Assembly (NCBI GenBank): GCA_963691655.1
Contig: OY829327.1
Span: forward strand, 65,484,079 to 65,548,078
Direction: 5' to 3'
Length of the DNA stretch: 64,000 bases
Source of the DNA: Toxonevra muliebris
Taxonomy: Eukaryota; Arthropoda; Insecta; Diptera; Pallopteridae
Shown: piece after piece, positions 45,201-56,498 of the stretch
Layout of the letters: each line of letters opens with the position of its first letter
How positions within the stretch are numbered: position 1 is the first letter of the stretch
The notes under the pieces: generated by a model
Database searches by the model: none
The model's input: only the letters and a program-made list of their open reading frames with translations
What the model was told of the DNA's origin: nothing
Position numbers and translations under genes: made by a program

Positions 45201-45701
45201 TTATTTGAAAACATTTATAACGAATGCTGAAAAGCGATTGTTTTTGCCCAAACATTGAACGAAATTTTTCCACTGTGCCTCAAATGAAATTTCATTTGGG
45301 TTTGTGGGCAAAATTACGTCTGCATATTGCTCGTATACTGTTTGTGTTACTTTACGCAATAAAAGTCTGGTTTTATCCGCGTCAGACAAAGCCTGCCCTT
45401 CGACTTGGAAAAGGTCCTCATACCTTGCATACCAAGACTCGAATGTGTGGTTGTTGTCCGGATCTTGATTGAATTCTGTCACCTGCTTCGATAATGTTTC
45501 CATCAACTTGTCTCGGCTAGTACTGCTGTTTGGTGGCCCACTAGCAAAACCCGTTGAGGTGTTAATGCGGTGTATTAAATTATTCAACACTTCCTGTTGT
45601 TTTCGAATTTGTTCTTCTTGGCGTTCTGACGCCTCATGTTGCTGCACAAGCAATTTGCCTAGCACTTGTTCTAACGCATTTGGTTTTTGCGAAGTCGCCA
45701 T
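45201..45701 (-). pseudogene. gag N-terminal fragment
   Basis: The start MATSQKPNALEQVLGKLLVQ is followed by a glutamine-rich coiled coil. Then come FNQDPDNNHTFESWYARYED and DADKTRLLLRKVTQTVYEQY, the capsid motif of the gag of K02A2.6/Mag-like Ty3/gypsy elements. The CCHC knuckle expected next is not readable, because the frame is broken near 45200. Confidence 0.85.
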
Positions 45702-45776
45702 TTTATGTTGTGAAAATTTCGCAATTAACTAATTCACTTTAGACTCTTTCCTTTTAAAATCCTCCTCGCCAAATTA

Positions 45777-45960
45777 TGTTGTGACCATGTAAATAAATAC
45801 GCACGCTTAATATATAGCAAATTATACCAATATTTATTTCAAAGAATTTAAAGTAAATTTAATTTTGATTGTAATTATTGCGAACCGGCAACCGTGCTGA
45901 AGAAACGCTCTCTTCCTTTCTTCCCTAGTCGCAGAGTTTTCTTTTATGCGTACTGCAACA
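45777..45960 (-). repeat. 5' LTR (184 bp)
   Basis: Starts TGTTGTGACCATGTAAATAA and ends TACTGCAACA. About 49 bp longer than the other LTR. Confidence 0.95.
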
Positions 45961-45965
45961 CTATA

Positions 45966-47441
45966 TAAAGCCGCTAATGCCTAAATTTCATTTTTGAGTT
46001 TCAGTTACTGAATTTATTCTTCTAATCACCAATGTTGTCTGTAGAGGAGAAGTCATCAACAATGCCATTCGACTTGAACGTGTCGTCCATTGTGTAGCTG
46101 CGGGACCAGATGGTTCCCGTAGAATATGCAAACACTGTCACAATGACTAATTTTTTTCAAAATGCTTCCAAGACACCCACTCCAGACAATAGTTTTGAGA
46201 TCACTCAATTTTTTTAACCTTTTTTTTTACTTTTTTGTCAGAAACAAATTAAAAATTATGGTTTTTACCATAAATTAACTGCGTACTTACTAAAAATACA
46301 GGGTAAACAACTACAATTACAAATTTAATGACATTTTCAGTCCAACAATAAAAACACAAACTTTTAAATTTTCATCAAAAGCGATCTCGTTAACTGACAG
46401 TGGTGCGTTTCCACCACTTTGTATGCCTATACCTAGGCAGATACGAATTGTTTTTTCATGTTTGATCATGCCTTAGTATTTTTATTCTTGGTACCTCGTA
46501 TATTGTTTTTTCGTTCGTCTTCGTTGGTGCTCGTTTCACTTTGCTTGCCTTTCTTGGCGCTCGGGTTTCTTACTGTGGCTTCGTTGCCGCTCGTTCCTGT
46601 TCCTGTATTTACGATGCGTGTCCTCGAGACCCGATGGCTAAGTCTTTGTCGTTTGCTGTATGGTCCGTGGCAACTTTGTTTGTACTATACCAGTGAGGCT
46701 GTCGCACACCCTGGTGTTTAATGAATGCCTGATCTTTTATACCTTGGTGTGATGTCTCACTCGCAAGGTCCAATAAATACCTGACCGATTTCTGAGAATT
46801 AAAGAGGACTCAAACGTGCTGTCGCTTCGTTTGCTATTAGCTACCAATGTCTGAGCCTTATCCTTCCGTGCTGACGCAACCGTAAGGAGTATTTCATATA
46901 ATCTAACAAAGAGAAGAAGAAATGACTTGTGCCACAGTCTAAGTCTGAGTGACTTCTTCCGTGCGATGCATGTCCTTTTATATCAATTTCTTCTTGTTGT
47001 ACCGTATTATTTCCGTTCTATGAAATATATATATTATAATTAATTAAATATAAATGTTAATATATATTTTAACGGCATGTATGTGCTAGCGGTTTAGGGT
47101 TGTGCGATTAAAATTACTGATAATTTAATGTCGTCACAGTGCTCAAAAGAAATTGACTGAGCAGCAGTAATGAAAAAGTAGGTACAATTGTACCTTTTTC
47201 CGACTTTTTCGAACTACAAAATTTATTTTCCCCTTGTATTTATCTAGATGACTAGAAACTTATCTCCTCTCTTAGTTACCGATTCGTCGTGCCATAAAAT
47301 CTTATTTTTTGTTATCAATTTTGTGACTCACTGTATATGTGCTACAATCATTTAACTAATTAGATATAAAGAGCCAACTGTTGTAATTTCAATACAAACA
47401 ATTTTATTTGTTTTATGGAATATGCATGATATATGGACAAA
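45966..47441. other. Spacer with a CG-richer block
   Basis: 46490-46900 is richer in G+C than its surroundings and contains AATAAA near 46771, but no credible gene. A 14-bp palindrome GGTACAATTGTACC lies in AAAAGTAGGTACAATTGTAC at about 47174-47200. Confidence 0.4.
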
Positions 47442-47449
47442 TCAATAAG

Positions 47450-48918
47450 CAGAGAATATACAGTGAATGGAAAGTCTTCCTCTTCCTCCTAATTTTTTGA
47501 AAAATTTGCGCTTTTTGTGTCGCTATAGCGGACAGACATATATATAAGTTCACCTCAGTTTTGTTGTTGTTGGTGGTGAAAAATAAATCAGCTGATTAAA
47601 TTTTCACATTTTGTAAATTGAAAGTAAGTATTTTTGCAATATTCTTTAATTTAAACGATAATAAATTTTACAATAATATATCTTTAATTTGCAGTTTCCA
47701 CACCACCCAATGGGTATGCAAATCGGCGCGTTTCCGATTTTTTTTGGGGTGCTCGGTTCCCCTATAGGCATATTTTCACCCTTAAACCTAGACGGTACTT
47801 CTTCATCGAGTCGACGCCGCAAAATTCATTGTTAAGTTAACAGAAAAAACAATGAATTAATTCGTTTTTAAGGAATAAAAAACACTTGAATAATAATGAA
47901 ACAATAATTTTGGATAAACAATATAGTGTTTAATAAAACACAATTATAAAACCAAAATTTTATATATAGGGAGCAATTGGCATCGAATTAAAAAAGACGT
48001 TGTCGATTCGACGGAGGTACCGTCTAGGACTAATAAAAACAATTCACAATTCAATAAAAAAAGGATAAAAAATTCAATAAAATTTGATTAAATAAATAAA
48101 AAATAATATTTAAATATGCATGCAAAACAATAAAATTCGATAAATTAAACACATATATACACTATACCTATATTGAATGGAGTGTACTAAAATACCCAAG
48201 CTAGCTAAAATTCAGTGAAACAATCTATAAATTAGAAACGCATAAAAATTTGTTCCTACTTGACGGCGCTGCCAAATCCCTGTGTATCTTCTGTACCCTC
48301 TACATGCAATATAGGCATACTTTAATATCAGGAAACTTTCCAGTGCGCCTTCTACGCATGGCATCGGAAAAGTGGCGATCGCATGCATAAAGCCGCTTTC
48401 TTGTTGATGCTTTTATTCCTAAAATGCAAAGCCATTCTTTTCTTCTATATATACATATATGAAACAAATATGAAAAAAAGCCATTAGATCATTTTGACAA
48501 TAATTAGGATAATATAAAAACAAGAGTATAAAATCTTCAAATAAATATTATTAGTATAATTAATTAAAAAAACAAATTATAATAGGTCCATTGCATTAAT
48601 TTCATTAAGTTTTAAAATAACCATAACTTACTCACATGCTTACTTCAAAAACATTCTTACAAAACTATATGTGAAATCCGAAACAATTATACCCAACGGA
48701 TAAAAAGGAACATACAAAACGGAGACTTCTCCGTCGAAAGTACGACAAGACGTACAGTTTACGGACTGTATATTAATACGATATGACGGACCGTTTCCGG
48801 ACAGTATATTCTTACTAAAAACTAAGAACTACCAATGTATATGTAAAAAATGTGAATTATTTTCAACAACGACATATATATTTGCCTGTACATTCAATGT
48901 ACATATTTATATTCTCTG
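47450..48918 (+). mobile_element. hAT 'CAGAGAATATAC' family, copy A, 8-bp TSD
   Basis: Ends CAGAGAATATACAGTGAATGG and TTTATATTCTCTG, flanked by TCAATAAG at 47442-47449 and 48919-48926. The first ~230 bp match copy C at 54016. No transposase is readable. It contains a smaller foldback at 47787-48028. Confidence 0.9.
47787..48028. repeat. 242-bp foldback inside hAT copy A
   Basis: Inverted ends CCTAGACGGTACTTCTTCAT and, read inward from the right, CCTAGACGGTACCTCCGTCG. The pairing extends about 38 bp. The interior is AT-rich and non-coding. It is absent from copy C, so it probably inserted into copy A. Confidence 0.75.
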
Positions 48919-48926
48919 TCAATAAG

Positions 48927-49282
48927 AATAAATTACAATAGTTATATATGAATATCGTTTTCATGTTTTGTTTACTTTTTTTAATTGCTAACTTTTAAAT
49001 TAAAATTAAATTTCTTACAAAAACGATGAACCAATAAAGTATAATATTTAGGTATATTCTTGCTCATTTAGATAAAGTTTTTTTGGTAAATTAGGTACAA
49101 TTTGAAATTTGGAAATTTCATCACTGCTGAACAGACAGAGCACGATTAAAAAAAATATTTTGACAGTGTTGCAGTTATTTGAAATGGCTCAGAATAATTA
49201 ATTTATCCATTTTGCAAAAAAAAATCAAAACGATTGAGCAAACCTTGTTGAAAAAAAAATTATAAATAAACTTTACAGCATA
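48927..49282. other. Spacer between hAT copies A and B
   Basis: AT-rich; nothing recognisable. Confidence 0.4.
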
Positions 49283-49290
49283 GTTTGTGC

Positions 49291-51340
49291 CAGAGAATAT
49301 ACAGAGAATGGACTCTTATTTTAAAACGTCAAAACTGTCAACAAATTTTCATTTGTTATGTTCACACATACTGTACGTGTGAAATCACCTATCGTTGTTG
49401 TTGTTTGCCTTATAAAATTGCGAAGGGTGGTGAAATATAAAACAGCTGCTTAATAAATGAAAATTTCATGTAAGTGTAAATTTTACATTCAATTTACTTT
49501 AAATAAGCTTATTAAATTGCATGGGCCTGTGAATTCCACTTCAGGCGATAAATTTGCTGAGGATGCTGTCAATAATGAAGCAAAGGACATATGGGTTTGG
49601 ATATTAGTCCTAGTACGTAGTTAATTTCCATGATTCTATTTGCCGGTGTAAGAATATTGTTTGGATTGAGTTAAACGATTCAGGACAATCCTTTTTATTT
49701 AGTGAATTGTATATCAAATGCGTACTCTTACATTATAGTTCACATTGCTAAAGACTTGAAAGCTATTATGAATGCTGTAATTATGGAAGAGAAATGTTAT
49801 TAACTGAAGCTGCATTGAAGAATGCATTAAAAAAAAAGTTTTAAATGTAAAAGATATTCGAAATATGTAATTGATTATAAAATTAGACTTCCAACATTTT
49901 CGTTGTTGAAGTATGCATATCGTTCATTTGCGACTATACAGTCGCAAACTCAAAATCTGTACTTTGAGGTATTTTTTTAAAATAGACCATTGGATGTGAT
50001 TTTTCGGCCATTGCTGGAGAGTATTTGTATCGTTTTTGCTTTCATATAAAATATAAAAATAGATTTTAAGAGTTCCTGAAAATTTTCAAATTTTAAGTTG
50101 TGATGATATAGTCAAAAATGAGCAATATATGTACTAAAGCTTTTGCGTCTTTTTTTTAGTATTAGAAATAGTTATATCTCGAATTGTACTGGAATTAAGA
50201 TGATGAATATATGTTCTACTAAAATTTAAAACAAATAATTACAATAAAATGAATAAATGAAGCTAGTGCTTTAATACAGGATTTAGTTACTTTGTACTAG
50301 AGTGCCTTAAATAGAGTACTAACTCCTAAGCTCATTTGAAAATCAAAGATAAATAACACATTACAAAAATCTAGTTGGAAAAAATAGAGCAAAACTAGCA
50401 AGTGAAACGGTCAATATCATTTTCTCATATAATTCTTGAGTAACTTCAATTTTATGACAGGATGAATTAAAACATTCACAGAACTTATCTAAATTTTGAA
50501 TATAATCTAAACTCATCGGATGGTTAAACAAGATTTCATTTTACAAATTGTCTTTCAAAAGAAAGGAGAGAATCTTTGGAAACGACTTCTTTGCCTAAGT
50601 AGGGCAGGAGTTCACAAATATGCAATTTATATAATTCTAAATATAAATAATCACATATGAACATACGTTAAAGCATTTTTTTAAGAATCTGCTACCTTTA
50701 AAGGGAATTTTCAGAGCGGTTGATTGCTGAGGTCTTGGCAAGCTTGCCAAGATAGGTCTTGAATTAAATAATCATAGGAAACATTTTTAACTACAATATT
50801 AGAAATGCCACGTGAGTTCTCTTACATTGAAGATTCATTAAAGTCGACAATATCCGACAAAAATCGGAAAATATATTATTGTGTTGAATATTACATTAGT
50901 ACTTTTTAATTCAAAAAAGTATTTATTTGATATTCATTAATAAATTAATTTGTAATACCACTGGAATTGTGTTGACAATGCTTCGTAATAAGTAAAACAA
51001 CATATATTTTAACTATTTAAATAAAAACAAAATTTATTGGTAAGAAATTTCATTTTTATAATTCGTACTTTTGAAGTAAGGTGTAACAAGTATTAACTTT
51101 TATACAAAGTAATTGAAATTTCATAACATCAGCCACCCCATATGAATTTTCACATGCAAAATTTTTCGGTCCTACTACTAATTTTCGGTCCTACTAAATG
51201 ATTTTCAATTAATTCAGTCCTACCACACCCAACTTTTCCATTTCACAGCAAATTGTTTTTGTAAAATTCAGTCCTACGCATACTAATGCAGCACATTTTT
51301 GCATATGTATTGTAAGTGTCCATTCTCTGTATATTCTCTG
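49291..51340 (+). mobile_element. hAT 'CAGAGAATATAC' family, copy B, 2050 bp, 8-bp TSD
   Basis: Ends CAGAGAATATACAGAGAATG and CATTCTCTGTATATTCTCTG. GTTTGTGC flanks both sides (49283-49290 and 51341-51348). The interior differs from copies A and C apart from a short GGTGAAATATAAAACAGCTG word. The right ~200 bp repeat GGTCCTACTA/AGTCCTAC words. No transposase is identifiable. Confidence 0.92.
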
Positions 51341-51436
51341 GTTTGTGCTCTATGCGTTTGTCAGGGAGTGCTCGGAGTGTGCTCTGATCAGAGCGTACTC
51401 GATGTGCTCGTGCTCTACTCTACTCCGTGCTCTGAG

Positions 51437-52303
51437 CAGCGTTGTCTGAACGACGATTTTAATGTCATTTTGACGATTTTTTGACGCAATGACGATTTTT
51501 GTTGAAAAATTACGATTTTTTAGATCAACCACAACTACATAAAAACTATTTTGTTTTAAAATCTCTTCTGCCATTTTTATACATATAACATACAACAAAA
51601 ATGTCTTTTAACTTACCAAACAAACTTTAGCCCCAAAAATCTTCTTAATAATAGACAGGTTTAAATTTATTTTTACCTTACTAAAAAGCTGCATAAAAAG
51701 CTGTTGAAATATCAACTACTTATATTATAAAAAAGAAAATGCGGTTCTATTTTTTGAATTCAATACTACTAAGTGACAGTATGATGTGACAAAAGTAAGT
51801 TTCCATAAACTTAAATATTAACAATTTTAGCGAGTTCCTCGATACTGTGAGAAGTGTGCTTGAAGGAAAAAAGACTAGATATATCAGTGTTGAACTTGAT
51901 TTCCAATGATACAATTTTGATTATGCTTTCCATGCACAAATATTTTAAGATCAGAGTATTTAACTCATGATGTGAATAACATTGATTTCAGAGACAAAAC
52001 ATCATTTTTAGAAAGAAAATATATGGCATATATGCTAAAGAAAAATTAATAAGGGCCTTCATTAAAACGTGCAAAGCCTTGTAAACTTGTCAAAATTTAT
52101 ATGAAATTTGACAGTGTGTTTCAAAAGAAGTCAATTCATTACAAAGTTTGATGTCACATCATAAAAATCCAATTAGATGTTAAATTCAGGGAGCAAGGAC
52201 ATTTAGATTTTGGAGTTTTTCTCTGATGACGATTTTTGTGTGAAAATGACGATATTTTCTTACAATTTTGACGATTTTTGAAGTGAAGTTTCTGGCAACA
52301 CTG
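51437..52303. mobile_element. hAT MITE 'CAGTGTTGCCAG' type, copy D, 8-bp TSD
   Basis: Ends CAGCGTTGTCTGAA and TTCTGGCAACACTG, flanked by GCTCTGAG at 51429-51436 and 52304-52311. Within the element, TGACGATTTT occurs several times near each end. No ORF. The CAGTGTTGCCA terminus is typical of insect hAT MITEs, and this family is distinct from copies A-C. Confidence 0.9.
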
Positions 52304-52311
52304 GCTCTGAG

Positions 52312-52530
52312 CTAAAAAAGAAAAACACACAAGTGGGAAAACATTTGTTTTGATACCATACTTCCTTTTGCAACAGAGCTGTATTTTCATAGTTAAATTT
52401 TTAAGTGAGAATTTATAAGAAAATAATTTGCATAGTATTGCATGTACATAGGCATGCATTTTTTAACACTTAACATGTTCAAGGTATTTGCCAATAAAGA
52501 AAAAAAATTTAAATAACATTATTTCTACTT
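52312..52530 (+). repeat. Dispersed repeat, copy 2 (see 9286-9480)
   Basis: Shares GAAAATAATTTGCATAG, TTGCATGTACATAGG and AACATGTTCAAGGTATTTG with copy 1 in the same order. Confidence 0.65.
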
Positions 52531-52767
52531 TTTTTATTATAAATAAAATTTATAATTTGTACTAGGTAATAAAAAAATAGTATTAATATTTTACTACTAA
52601 TTTAATCTTTTTTACCTATTTCAAAAAATGCATCTCTAAAATGTTCCTATTACTTGTTAAAAATTTAAAATGACTATTTTTTGAAAGAATGCATCTACCT
52701 CTAAATACTTCTACCGTAGTTTATACTCACCTCGTCATATTGCGAGGAAAATTTGATGCCTAAGCAG
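52531..52767. other. Spacer
   Basis: Includes GCATCTACCTCTAAATACTT at 52689, shared with 10259. No gene. Confidence 0.4.
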
Positions 52768-53038
52768 AAGTGTCTGACCGAATATTCGGCTTCGGTTCTT
52801 CGGCTATTCGGCCTAAAAACGCATTTCGGCTTCGCCACAAAGAGGTCAAAGTATTTTGCCGACACCGAAGGTTATGAACACTTCATTTTATAATAATTTT
52901 TACTACAGACTGGCAGAATTATTTATACTTAGAAATAAAAAAATTGGAAGTGGCTATATAAAATATTTATGTACATTTTAGTTTCTGTGTTCTATTTTTT
53001 CCGTTTGCTTGTTCCATTCCACCTTCGGTCGGACACTA
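52768..53038. mobile_element. Probable hAT MITE with AGTGTCYGACCGAA ends
   Basis: The left end AGTGTCTGACCGAATATTCG and the right end CCTTCGGTCGGACACT are inverted over about 14 bp. The flanks CTAAGCAG and TAAACAG may be a decayed target duplication. The left part repeats TTCGGCT four times. Confidence 0.6.
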
Positions 53039-53048
53039 GTAAACAGCC

Positions 53049-53790
53049 TCGAAAAAGTACACGAGTATTTCAGTGTTGCCTGTAGTTAAAATAATTTGAT
53101 ACTAATTTTGAGGAACAAAGTGTATTTACATAAAAATATGCGACGCCGTAAATATGTAGGCTGAATAATGAACAAAATGAAACACGGCTTAATTTGCGCT
53201 GTCCAAATTCCATCCAGAGTATTTTTATAACTTTTCCAGCACTGACACAACGTCACTCTCAAAAATACTACATATCGCTACCTCTATTCTTCAACCACGT
53301 ATCTCGAAAAGTACCATTTCTCAGGAAACGGAAAAAACTAAAGGTTTGAAAACGTCTGTTTAAAACCTTCTAGATTTCGGCACAGACTTAGGTCGTCATG
53401 AAACCGAATATCGACATCAATGTGTAATTAATGTTGCACAGGTCCATTCCTCAAAAATTGCATGGTCTTTTTCTTGCTGGTTACTCTCTACGAATGAAAA
53501 AAAATAGTTTTAAGTCTATATACGAATATAACATGTACCGAAATAAGTAGCTAACATCAGTTGGTCCAAACATTTTCAGCCTAAGCAAATCATTTATTTC
53601 AGTATCGTCAATAAATTGAAGTTATGCTGCTTCTCATTTCTTGTCACCATTTTTGATTTTTCATATTTACCAATTTGTTTAATAGCTGCTGTGTATCAAT
53701 GCATGGTTGAAAAACAAAAAATACTTAAAAGTAAACCCTGATACCAAATACTTAAATGGAACCCTGATCAAACTGTCAAATAATTGATTT
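53049..53790. other. Spacer
   Basis: I see no gene, RNA or repeat boundary in this stretch. Confidence 0.4.
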
Positions 53791-54015
53791 AGCGCCTGGT
53801 TTTTGGTGCACGGTGTTCGACGAACACAAAACATTTTCTCCCATGCTCGGTCAAGGTGGTTACATTCAGCTCGTTGCAGAGTTGCTTTTTGTCAAAATAT
53901 ACTCGGTTTTTTAATACTACTTTATAAGTAATGATACTGTTTTGAAAAATAATTCATTGCCACCCTGAATATTCGGCGTGCTCGGTGTGCAATACACCGA
54001 GCACATCCTGTTCGG

Positions 54016-55348
54016 CAGAGAATATACAGAGAATGGAAAGTCTTCCTCTTCCTCCTAATTTTTAGAAAAATTTGCGTTTTTTATGTCGCTATAGCGGACA
54101 GACATATATATAAGTTCACCTCAGTTTTGTTGTTGTTGGTGGTGAAAAATAAATCAGCTGATTAAATTTTCACATTTTCTAAATTGAATGCAAAAGTAAG
54201 TATTTTTGCAATATTCTTTAATTTAAACGATAATAAATTATGCAATAATATATTTCTTTATCTTTGCCGGCAGACATTTTCATTATCAACATAGAGGAGT
54301 GCAAAAATGAGAAGGATGGACTGCGCCAGTAAAACGATATATGCAAATGCGATTGATGAGATGTTAAAATTCTGGATTGGAACAGAATTTTCATCTTGGT
54401 GAAAGCGGAAATACGTAAAAAAGTAAGTAACCAAACCAAACGGAGCTGTTCTCTTGTTCTAAACAAAAAAATTGTTATTTGTTTTCAGTAAGTGCAACAA
54501 ATTTTGTAAATGAAGGCAGAGCGTTGACCGCCATCATAGCAGACCCACACTGGACTATTGCTGAAGAAGAAACAAAGACCATATATTTTCTCTGATGAGG
54601 CATTTTTTTTTATTTTATAAATTTTAAATTTAGAAAAAAACTGTTTATCCACAATTAAATATAAATTATTAGTTTTGAAAACAACTGTTTTAGTCACTAT
54701 TAATATTATAAAATTATTCACGCAAAATAACAAGATAATCCAATATTTTTGACGCGGTGAATAATATTCATGGATATGTATTGCCGTGCTAACAAAACGA
54801 AAATGTATGCAAAATTGTACTAAATAAAATTCATTCAATTAAAACTTTTGGTTCTTACTTATGTGAACTTATTACTAAATAAATATAATAATAAATGAAA
54901 TCAGGCATCTATTCAGTTTGGTCTTTATGAAAAAATTATGAGTAAACAAAAAGGTTTTGTTCATCGAATGAACTACGAATATAACGCTTTTAGACATATA
55001 AAAATAGTTTTTAGCAAAAAATCATAGTTGGTACGATTTCAATATTTTGATTGTGTGCTAAAAAACAAAATAACAATTTTGGAAACATTTCATAACGCAA
55101 AAAATATAACATATAGCAATAGGAGTAAACTCAAAGGAAATAGTAAGGCAAAATAGTAAAGTGTAACAAAAAACCATGAACATCAGCAATACTTTTTGGT
55201 TCGACTGGTACTACTGAGGTAGGTCTACTAAACCGCTTGGCACTACTGTGGGAGGTCTACTAAATCGCTGGGCACTACTGTGGTAGGTCTACTAAATCAC
55301 TTGGCACCATGTGCAATGGTAAAGTTTCCATTCTCTGTATATTCTCTG
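54016..55348 (+). mobile_element. hAT 'CAGAGAATATAC' family, copy C, 1333 bp, 8-bp TSD
   Basis: Ends CAGAGAATATACAGAGAATG and CATTCTCTGTATATTCTCTG. CTGTTCGG flanks both sides (54008-54015 and 55349-55356). The first ~230 bp are nearly the same as copy A and include TATATATAAG, TCAGTTTTGTTG and a consensus splice donor AAAGTAAGT. This looks like the promoter, leader and first intron of a lost transposase gene. No transposase domain remains. Confidence 0.93.
55207..55302. repeat. Three 32-bp tandem repeats near the hAT copy C right end
   Basis: Units of about GGCACTACTGTGGTAGGTCT plus ACTAAATCRCTT occur at 55207-55238, 55239-55270 and 55271-55302, with a few substitutions each. Confidence 0.85.
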
Positions 55349-55446
55349 CTGTTCGGTGTGAGAGTGAGTAAAGACTCTCTCTTCGTGTTCGGTGCAACAA
55401 CAATTTCATGGTGATCGCCGAGCATACTCGCAATATAACCACAGCC

Positions 55447-55707
55447 TTACACGCTGATTTACACGTTTATCGAAATATGCGTTCCCGAAAACTACATGGT
55501 TACAAATTTAACACGGTTCACAAGTTAACACGTTCAAAGGAATACCCTTATTAACGATTGGATGACTTTTATGTTGAAAAAGTCTTCAATGACTCTTAAG
55601 ATATTAAAGTCTTTAACAACTTTTAAACATGGCTTTTAAAGGTAAAGGTTTGTTATCAGGCTTAATGAAACATCATTTTTTTATCAAAGTAACAAAATTA
55701 CTAAGTC
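55447..55707. other. Spacer
   Basis: Non-coding; no recognised element. Confidence 0.4.
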
Positions 55708-55892
55708 GCAACAATGTATAAAAAGCAGGCAAATCATTCGGCCGTTTCAGAACCCCCCACGATGCCTCATCAGTAATCTTTGTGATGGTTCTTACTAGCA
55801 TTTCAACATTCTATATAAGTGCCTAATATTTGAAAACGTTACCGAGAATTACAAGGTTACGTGTTTTCAAGTATTTTCACTGAGCAGCAGAT
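55708..55892 (-). repeat. Ribozyme-bearing dispersed repeat, copy 2
   Basis: Same word order as 32403-32580, with more divergence. Contains a decayed hammerhead fold. Confidence 0.65.
55731..55779 (-). ncRNA. Decayed hammerhead ribozyme (cleavage site mutated)
   Basis: On the minus strand AGATTA, CTGATGA, a stem II segment, GAAA, CGGCCG and TGATTT occur at the same spacing as the intact copy. The TC of the cleavage site is AA here, and stem II (GGCATC...GTTCT) keeps only part of its pairing, so self-cleavage is not expected. Confidence 0.7.
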
Positions 55893-56498
55893 TTTGGCGT
55901 GCTTTAAGTGCACTTCTCTATTACACGTTATCCACAAAACACATTTACTCTATAAAAAACATTACGACGCATGCCTCGTTGCTATTTTTGACTTTCAACA
56001 CTAATGAAAAAATATACATCTCTATCTGAGGGTCACCAAAATGTCCATTTTTGGGAACACGACGTAATTTTTTGAGCGTAGGTAACTAAATCATTTTAGA
56101 TTAATATTATTACACGATATATAAATAGGATTATAGCCATATTTTCCTGTCCGAAATCACAAATTTAGATAACTTCACTGACTCAACTAAATGTTGAAAA
56201 ACTTTTCGAAAAAAATTCACGCCTTGTGTGCGGCAGTAAAACAAGCAAGGATTTTCTCTTCGAGTATGCATACAAAACTTCGTCTATACAAACGACAACA
56301 ATGACGTAAACCATGCCCATCTTGGGGCCCTCTCTTCTATAAAAAAAAAATTGTAAGAACAAGATAAAGATAATTGGTTGATTGATTCGAAGCAGCATTT
56401 TCATCCTTCGAATTGGGGTATAATAAAATTGCAAATTGGCACACAACTTTTTAATATTTTAACTACATTAATGTACAACTGTGCTATAAATTTCCAAA
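55893..56498. other. Region upstream of janus-A
   Basis: No gene on either strand; the minus-strand open frame at 56183-56446 has no family resemblance. The janus-A promoter should lie near its right end. I see no TATA box or DRE within 60 bp of the start codon. Confidence 0.4.

Larger units (their letters stand above)
41805..45960 (-). mobile_element. Ty3/gypsy LTR retrotransposon, both LTRs, 5-bp TSD
   Basis: The terminal repeats start TGTTGTG and end TACTGCAACA. CTATA flanks both sides (41800-41804 and 45961-45965). On the minus strand the order is 5' LTR, gag, protease, RT, RNase H, integrase, 3' LTR. A purine tract AAAGAAAGGAAGA abuts the 3' LTR. The sequence after the 5' LTR (TAATTTGGCGAGGAGGAT) could be a tRNA primer site, although I cannot assign the tRNA. 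The pol order is that of Metaviridae. No envelope gene is seen. Several frames are broken, so the copy is inactive. Confidence 0.95.
53791..55446 (-). mobile_element. MITE 'TGGTTATATTG' family, copy 2, split by hAT copy C
   Basis: Inverse orientation relative to copies 1 and 3. The portions 53791-54015 and 55349-55446 join to a full-length MITE of about 310 bp once the nested hAT and one duplicated octamer are removed. The right end is GCAATATAACCACAGCC. Confidence 0.88.

Noticed and set aside
46458..46721. 87-codon ORF in the CG-richer block after the LTR element
   Set aside because: Leucine/phenylalanine/serine-rich composition typical of chance frames; no start context, splice partner or family motif.
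49291..51340. Autonomous hAT with transposase
   Set aside because: I searched both strands by eye for the hAT C-terminal SERxFS and catalytic blocks and saw none; the longest frames are short.
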